Assembly (NCBI GenBank): GCA_964589725.1
Contig: CAZPUJ010000223.1
Location: forward strand, 1-9,139
Direction: 5' to 3'
DNA from: CAYSHJ01 sp964589725
GTDB taxonomy: Bacteria > Planctomycetota > Planctomycetia > Planctomycetales > Planctomycetaceae
DNA length: 9,139 nt
Positions 5,464 through 9,139 of the stretch are shown piece by piece; position 1 is the stretch's first letter, and every line of letters begins with the position of its first letter. The notes below the pieces were generated by a model. It did not search any database. It saw only the letters and a list, made by a program, of their open reading frames with translations, and was not told where the DNA came from. Made by a program: the position numbers and the translations under genes.

Positions 5464-6156
5464 TCACTTCAGCGGCAGCAGTTTGATGTTTTTGTACCAG
5501 CAGTCGCGGCCGTGGTCTTGCAGGCCGATGTGGCCCTTGCGCGGATGGTCCTTGTAGGCCACGTCGAACTTATGAGCGCTGCCGTCGGCACGCTTGTTGG
5601 GTTCGGGCCACTCGTCGAGATTCATCCGCGAGACCGGCTCGCCGTTGAGTTCCACCGAAAGAATGTTGCGGTCGCTGGTGACGACGATGTGGTTCCACTC
5701 GCTGGCGGGTTTCATGGCGTTCTTCGTCGGCTTGACCAAATCGTAGATCGCGCCCGTGTCGTGGAAGCCGGCGGTCGTAGTGTCGTCGACGGCGATCTCG
5801 ATGCCGTTGAAGCCGACATCCTTGCCCGGCCGAGGCGTGAGCGGGAACGTGCGAACGAAAATCCCGCTGTTGCACTTCGGGCTGATCTTGAAATCGAGCG
5901 ACAGCTTGTAGTTCTCCCACACTTTCTCGTGGATCAGCATGTAGTCGCACGGATGCGGATTCAGGCTGCCGTCTTGCACGTGCTTGTCCGGCAGTGGCTT
6001 TTCTTTGGGAGACATCCAGCCTTTGGTTGTCTGGCCGTCGAACAGCAGCAGCCAGCCGTCGCTTTTTTCTTGGTCGGTGAGTGCATTGTCGGTCGCGATG
6101 GCTGATGATCCGGCAATCATGAAGAGAATTGGAACAATCCAAGCGGTGAATTTCAT
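5464..6156 (-). CDS. Secreted DUF1080 protein (3-keto-disaccharide hydrolase domain)
   Basis: A 230-residue protein with a Sec-type signal peptide (MKFTAWIVPILFMIAGSSAIA, cut near residue 21), so probably periplasmic or exported. The remainder is one DUF1080 domain, a concanavalin-like beta-sandwich: GWLLLFDGQTTKGW (34-47), LDFKISPKCNSGIFVR (87-102), GIEIAVDD (118-125), TGAIYDLV (134-141), EWNHIVV (153-159), ELNGEPV (169-175), GHIGLQDHG (208-216). Members of this family cleave 3-keto-glycosides made by sugar dehydrogenases, while many planctomycete members are uncharacterised; the substrate here is unknown. The length is normal for a single-domain member. ATG 6156 is preceded by AAGGGA about 7 bases upstream. 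It follows the DUF4058 gene by 45 bases and precedes uup by 12, suggesting one transcript. The Gfo/Idh/MocA oxidoreductase upstream could supply oxidised sugars, but that is inference. Confidence 0.92.
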   Translation of the reverse strand: MKFTAWIVPILFMIAGSSAIATDNALTDQEKSDGWLLLFDGQTTKGWMSPKEKPLPDKHVQDGSLNPHPCDYMLIHEKVWENYKLSLDFKISPKCNSGIFVRTFPLTPRPGKDVGFNGIEIAVDDTTTAGFHDTGAIYDLVKPTKNAMKPASEWNHIVVTSDRNILSVELNGEPVSRMNLDEWPEPNKRADGSAHKFDVAYKDHPRKGHIGLQDHGRDCWYKNIKLLPLK

Positions 6157-6201
6157 CTGTGGTTCCCTTGCTGGTGAGCCGTTTGTCGGGATTGCCGATC
6201 C

Positions 6202-7002
6202 TTAGTGAACCGTTTTGTTGGGCTGAGACGCAATCAACTTGGCCGCCCATTCGGCCTCGGCTGGTGACAACGGCGGACGGAGCGGTTCTGAGTAGTCAAT
6301 GTCTTCCGCGTACCGGGCTTTTTCGTAGATTTGGTCGATCAGCGATTGCAAGTCGAGCAGCACGTCACGATCGGTCGGACGGAGCGGGATTGGCACGGCT
6401 GGTAATCGCTGAGTCAATGGCAAGCGATACGCCCAGCCTTTCTCCAACTCGCCCGCGCGACTGACCCACGCTTGGTAGGTCGTTCGGTCTTTTCGTTTCA
6501 AGCGGTCCACGGGCATGATCAGCGAGCGGTCGCCGACGCGCGTGAGGTCGATCTCCACCAAGTTCACATTTGCGTCACGGCATTCGACCTGCTTCTGCCG
6601 GTATTTCGTCAACCCGTCGCCGGCGTACTTGTTGGTGGGACTGACAAACTCGATCACGGTGATGACACGCCCGTCAGATCGCGCGTCGCGAATTTCCAGG
6701 TACCGCTGCTTGATCTCGCGCTTTGGCAAATGGACGCAGACAGCTTCTGCGACAGCCGTCTGTACTCCGCCGGAGTCCCAAGTTGGCTCGGCAAGACCTC
6801 GCTCGAAGACAGAGACATCCGGCCCAATGTCACGCACGTCCGCTTCGTCCGATGCCACGATCGCTCGCTCTTCCGACCGCGCCAGCAGTCCAGGTGGCAA
6901 CAGCGGATTGATGGCATCGCTCGCGTAGATGTTTAACCGCGAATGCACGTCCAACCAACGCGGTTCGAGGTACGGGTCCATGCCGGGAAATGGGCTTTTC
7001 AT
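6202..7002 (-). CDS. DUF4058 family protein
   Basis: A 266-residue cytoplasmic protein that begins with the family hallmark MKSPFPGMDPYLE..WLDVH (1-20). This fixes the start at ATG 7002; the frame stays open upstream to 7188, but those residues look non-coding. Further motifs are DIGPDVSV (58-65), KQRYLEIRD (98-106), VITVIEFVSPTNK (113-125), YRQKQ (134-138), NLVEIDLTR (147-155) and the C-terminal LDLQSLIDQIYEKARY. The function of DUF4058 is not established. The E118...SPTNK125 and VE150ID strands after P61-D62 recall a PD-(D/E)XK-type nuclease fold, as in Uma2-like proteins; this is my inference from motif spacing. Such genes are often numerous in cyanobacteria and planctomycetes. It ends 45 bases before the DUF1080 gene on the same strand. 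No strong ribosome binding site is seen. Confidence 0.88.
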   Translation of the reverse strand: MKSPFPGMDPYLEPRWLDVHSRLNIYASDAINPLLPPGLLARSEERAIVASDEADVRDIGPDVSVFERGLAEPTWDSGGVQTAVAEAVCVHLPKREIKQRYLEIRDARSDGRVITVIEFVSPTNKYAGDGLTKYRQKQVECRDANVNLVEIDLTRVGDRSLIMPVDRLKRKDRTTYQAWVSRAGELEKGWAYRLPLTQRLPAVPIPLRPTDRDVLLDLQSLIDQIYEKARYAEDIDYSEPLRPPLSPAEAEWAAKLIASQPNKTVH

Positions 7003-7081
7003 GATGTGATTCCGACAATCCGAAGTACCAAACTCAACTGCTGGGGCGCTCCAAGTGCTTGTTGCCAAACGATGCGGTTTG

Positions 7082-7360
7082 TTAGCCCGGCCTCCATTGA
7101 TCCCGTTGGACACCGAAACACTCAGCGGCGGCCTGTCCTGCGTCTTCCAGCGACTCATGCCAGGTGTCGCCATATACCGATCCATCACTGGAGATGAAGC
7201 AAAGCAAATAGCCAGAGTCCTCGTACTGAATCTCGATGTCTAGAAGCAGATCGCGGACCGGGGTCGGAAGTGGCATAGCAGCACCAGCGGGGAGCCAGCC
7301 GCTGTGCTGTTCCCGCCCGATCCGCACGGGGAACCCAACCACACGCTCTATGACAGACAT
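7082..7360 (-). CDS. Small conserved-looking hypothetical protein (92 residues)
   Basis: ATG 7360 to TAA at 7082-7084, 92 residues. The N-terminal part reads VVGFPVRIGREQHSGWLPAG. The rest alternates strands and helices: DLLLDIEIQYED, GYLLCFISSDGSVYGDTW, HESLEDAGQAAAECFGVQ, ending RDQWRPG. The W-H-x-S-L-E-D-A-x-x-A-A motif followed by F-G-(I/V)-x-x-x-x-W resembles small HicB/DUF-like soluble proteins, but I cannot name a family and give no function. There is no signal peptide. A longer frame from TTG 7405 is possible, but it overlaps a terminator-like hairpin. It lies 79 bases upstream of the DUF4058 gene on the same strand and may be the first gene of that transcript. Confidence 0.65.
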   Translation of the reverse strand: MSVIERVVGFPVRIGREQHSGWLPAGAAMPLPTPVRDLLLDIEIQYEDSGYLLCFISSDGSVYGDTWHESLEDAGQAAAECFGVQRDQWRPG

Positions 7361-7403
7361 TACACGTGGCCTGACAGTGGAATGATCAGCCGGCAGTGTA
7401 ATC

Positions 7404-7425
7404 AAAAAGCAGCCACAATGTGGCC
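7404..7425 (-). terminator. Possible weak intrinsic terminator after the oxidoreductase gene
   Basis: Read on the minus strand, GGCCAC-ATT-GTGGCT (7425-7411, five pairs plus one G-U) is followed by GC and five T (7408-7404). It lies about 80 bases past the oxidoreductase stop and 44 bases before ATG 7360 of the next gene. The stem is short, so termination may be partial or absent. Confidence 0.4.
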
Positions 7426-7506
7426 TGTCTTCTCGTCGGTCTCTGACCTGTCGATCCGAGAATCAATGAGGTTATCCTCTTCGCGGCACAGGATGCTAAA
7501 ACAATC

Positions 7507-8877
7507 TCATAGCCACCAGCCTGTGCGATATTCGGTGTGAATGTACTGATTGAGGTCCGGCGCGTTCTTCACCGTCAGATTCTCGCTGTCCCATTCGATT
7601 CGGGTGCCGGGGCTGCGCATCGACAGCACTCCCAGCAGCACGGTTTCGGTCATTGGGCCGGAGTAGTCGAAGTTGTCGACCGGGCGTTTGCCTCCCTTGC
7701 AGGCTTGATACCACTCCTCGTAGTGGCCGGGCGAGCGATCCATCGTCTTGGGTACCGCCGTCGCCTGTTCGAGCAGCGTGCCGGGCAGAAGCTGAGGCAT
7801 CCCGCCATGCGAGCCGTGATACATTTTTCCTTTGCTGCCGACGTAGAGGACTCCGTTGCCCGGCAATCGTTGACCGGACGGCATCTCGACCGGAGTGGGC
7901 GGCATGAGTCCGCCGTCGTACCAAGTCATCGTCACGGGAGGCAGCTTGCCGTTGTCTCGCGCGGGGAATTGGTAGGTGACAATCGCGGCGATCGGAAATG
8001 TCTCGAAGTTCAGTTTGTTGTCCGGCAAGAGCGTGCCATCGTGAGTGGTTGTGCCTTCGACAGCGGTTGGAGCTCCAAGGTTCAACGCCCACACCGGATG
8101 GTCGATGATGTGACAGCCCATGTCGCCGAGTGCTCCGGTGCCAAAGTCCCACCAGCCACGCCAAGCAAACGGAGCATACGCCGAGTGGTACGGCCGCTCT
8201 TTGATCGGCCCCAGCCACAAATTCCAATCCAGCGTCGCGGGTACGGGCGGCGTATCGGTCGGCCGGCCGATCCCTTGTTTCCACAAGCGCCCCGCGCGGT
8301 CTGACCAGACGTGAACCTCGCGCACCTCGCCGATCACGCCTGCTTGAATCCATTCGTTCGTCAGCCGTGATCCCTCCGAAGCGTGACCTTGATTGCCCAT
8401 CGACGTGACGACCTTCGCGGCGCGAGCCGCCTTGGTCAGTTCGCGGCATTCGTGCAATGTGTGGGTGAGCGGTTTTTGCACATAAACGTGTTTGCCCGCT
8501 TTGATTGCCGCCATTGCCGCGACCGCATGAATGTGGTCCGGCGTACCGACCGTGACGGCGTCGATGTTCTTCGCCTCCTTGTCGAGCATCTCGCGAAAAT
8601 CTTTGTAGCGCCGCGCCTTGGGATGTGCATTGAAAGTCCCGGCCGCACGACTTTCATCGACATCACACAACGCGACGAAGTTTGCTCCCAGCTTCGTGAT
8701 CGTCGCGATGTCGCCGCCTCCCATGCCGCCGCAGCCAATCCCCGCCACATTGATCCGCTCGCTGGGCGGAGTCTGTCCTTGCCCGCCGAGAACGTGTCGA
8801 GGCACGACCGTAAAGCTTAACGCGGTCCCGGCACTCGCGGCCAGAAACGCCCGGCGCGAAGTCTTTGGTTTGGTCAT
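7507..8877 (-). CDS. Gfo/Idh/MocA family oxidoreductase with Tat signal
   Basis: A 456-residue protein. The N-terminus carries a twin-arginine signal, T-S-R8-R9-A-F-L-A followed by a hydrophobic stretch (11-25), so it is probably exported folded with its cofactor. The Rossmann domain has VAGIGCGGMGGGDI (44-57), acidic D72 in ALCDVDE for the NAD ribose, TPDHIHA (112-118) and QKPLTHT (134-140), where K135 matches the conserved lysine of the family's E-K-P motif. The C-terminal alpha/beta domain has GDMGCHIIDH (251-260), with H256 and D259 as likely catalytic or substrate residues, and YEEWYQACKGGKRP near the end. Members oxidise or reduce sugars, inositols or related alcohols with NAD(P); the substrate here cannot be told. 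ATG 8877 is chosen because the Tat motif follows at once and AGGAG lies 5 bases upstream, rather than the frame start at 8925. Many planctomycetes carry dozens of paralogues. Confidence 0.94.
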   Translation of the reverse strand: MTKPKTSRRAFLAASAGTALSFTVVPRHVLGGQGQTPPSERINVAGIGCGGMGGGDIATITKLGANFVALCDVDESRAAGTFNAHPKARRYKDFREMLDKEAKNIDAVTVGTPDHIHAVAAMAAIKAGKHVYVQKPLTHTLHECRELTKAARAAKVVTSMGNQGHASEGSRLTNEWIQAGVIGEVREVHVWSDRAGRLWKQGIGRPTDTPPVPATLDWNLWLGPIKERPYHSAYAPFAWRGWWDFGTGALGDMGCHIIDHPVWALNLGAPTAVEGTTTHDGTLLPDNKLNFETFPIAAIVTYQFPARDNGKLPPVTMTWYDGGLMPPTPVEMPSGQRLPGNGVLYVGSKGKMYHGSHGGMPQLLPGTLLEQATAVPKTMDRSPGHYEEWYQACKGGKRPVDNFDYSGPMTETVLLGVLSMRSPGTRIEWDSENLTVKNAPDLNQYIHTEYRTGWWL

Positions 8878-8882
8878 GGCTG

Positions 8883-8887
8883 CTCCT
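8883..8887 (-). promoter_or_regulatory. Ribosome binding site of the oxidoreductase gene
   Basis: On the minus strand AGGAG lies 5 bases before ATG 8877. It is the strongest Shine-Dalgarno match in the window and sets the start just before the Tat signal. Confidence 0.7.
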
Positions 8888-8959
8888 GAATCGAAGGAAG
8901 AAGATGCTCGGGACGCGGAATCCATCTTAACCCGAATTATGCACTGACGGAGGATGTCC

Positions 8960-8974
8960 GTGACAGTGTGTCAC
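8960..8974. repeat. Short palindrome upstream of the oxidoreductase gene
   Basis: GTGACA-GTG-TGTCAC, a perfect 6-bp inverted repeat 83 bases upstream of ATG 8877. Its symmetry and position would suit a repressor operator, but no regulator is known, and it also abuts a hairpin repeat at 8987. Confidence 0.35.
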
Positions 8975-8986
8975 ACACTCACCCGA

Positions 8987-9015
8987 AGCGCAAGTTTTGA
9001 ACTTGCGCTGTTTTT
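8987..9015 (+). terminator. Terminator-like hairpin on the plus strand
   Basis: A perfect 10-bp stem AGCGCAAGTT (8987-8996) and AACTTGCGCT (9000-9009), with loop TTG, is followed by G and five T (9011-9015). This is the form of an intrinsic terminator for plus-strand transcription. No plus-strand gene lies to its left, however; the nearest gene runs the other way. It may stop antisense transcription or be part of a dispersed ACCCGAAGCGCAAG-type repeat. Confidence 0.5.
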
Positions 9016-9088
9016 GATTCGGCCACATCCGGCTTGTCCAGATGGGGAAGACGATCGAGAGCTAGCGATGAACGTCGCCCTCCCGACC
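9016..9088. other. Intergenic stretch, nothing recognised
   Basis: No gene, RNA gene or strong structure is seen between the terminator-like hairpin and the palindrome at the right edge. The window ends before any further gene appears. Confidence 0.4.
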
Positions 9089-9139
9089 CCTGTTTTTCTG
9101 CGGTTCGCCGCCTCCGGCGGCGAACCGCAGAAAAACAGG
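9089..9139. repeat. Perfect long hairpin at the window edge
   Basis: Bases 9089-9112 and 9116-9139 are perfectly complementary (24 bp), with a 3-base loop TCC. The inner part is GC-rich, GCGGTTCGCCGCC, and the outer part CCTGTTTTTCT. The palindrome reaches the last base, so it may extend further. It could be a bidirectional terminator, since a T-rich arm lies on either strand, a dispersed repeat, or a contig-end folding artefact. Confidence 0.8.

Noticed and set aside
5200..6105. Plus-strand open frame of 301 codons
   Set aside because: It is antisense to uup and the DUF1080 gene, both with clear family motifs; the long frame follows from high GC at codon third positions.
7003..7188. N-terminal extension of the DUF4058 gene
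   Set aside because: The family starts at MKSPFPGMDPYLE. The upstream residues lack motifs and overlap the end of the gene at 7082.
7496..8449. Minus-strand open frame of 317 codons in another frame
   Set aside because: It overlaps the Gfo/Idh/MocA gene on the same strand, is rich in R, S and Q without motifs, and is a frame shadow.
8888..8940. Promoter for the oxidoreductase gene, with TAAGAT as -10
   Set aside because: No matching -35 hexamer at the right distance, and planctomycete promoters are poorly predicted by eye.
1..9139. tRNA or rRNA genes
   Set aside because: No cloverleaf with a T-loop GTTCRA pattern or rRNA core sequence was noticed on either strand. This was by eye only; a tRNA scan would settle it.

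Overview
The window looks like chromosomal DNA of a planctomycete (Planctomycetota). The evidence is a WD40 protein with the C-terminal tail typical of planctomycetal WD40 proteins, a secreted DUF1080 (3-keto-disaccharide hydrolase) protein, a Tat-exported Gfo/Idh/MocA oxidoreductase with a QKPLTHT motif, a DUF4058 protein, fairly GC-rich DNA, generally weak Shine-Dalgarno sites and many dispersed palindromic repeats. The assignment rests on recognised families, not on a database search.

Left third (1-3285): a repeat-rich, rearranged region. It opens with the 3' part of a WD40-repeat gene (1-791). Next comes an IS200-like tyrosine (HUH/Y1) transposase gene (991-1800) between two direct copies of a 122-bp repeat (813-934 and 1831-1952), each with long inverted arms. 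To its right lie two orphan fragments of the WD40 gene's 3' end (1965-2147, 2305-2400). They are mixed with two further families of inverted repeats (2150-2303 plus a solo half at 3235-3268; 2404-2502 plus a solo half at 2617-2650), a probable gene remnant (2642-2755) and a small basic hypothetical gene (2948-3184).

Middle and right (3286-8877): ordinary genes, all on the minus strand. In transcription order they are a Tat-signal Gfo/Idh/MocA oxidoreductase (8877-7507), a small hypothetical protein (7360-7082), a DUF4058 protein (7002-6202), a secreted DUF1080 protein (6156-5464) and a Uup-like ABC-F ATPase (5451-3286). The last three are closely spaced and may be co-transcribed. The oxidoreductase and DUF1080 protein could both act on oxidised (3-keto) sugars, but this is inferred only from family membership. 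The uup-like gene carries two palindromic repeat elements inside its reading frame, one of them between the ATP-binding motifs of its first ABC domain.

Right edge (8878-9139): no gene seen. It holds a terminator-like hairpin on the plus strand and, at the very end, a perfect 24-bp-arm palindrome.

The most interesting point is the transposase. It reads as two fused Y1 domains: the first keeps the catalytic-type tyrosine but has lost the HUH histidines, and the second keeps HUH but lacks the tyrosine helix. This would be a single-chain 'dimer' with one composite active site, bounded by its own candidate hairpin repeats.
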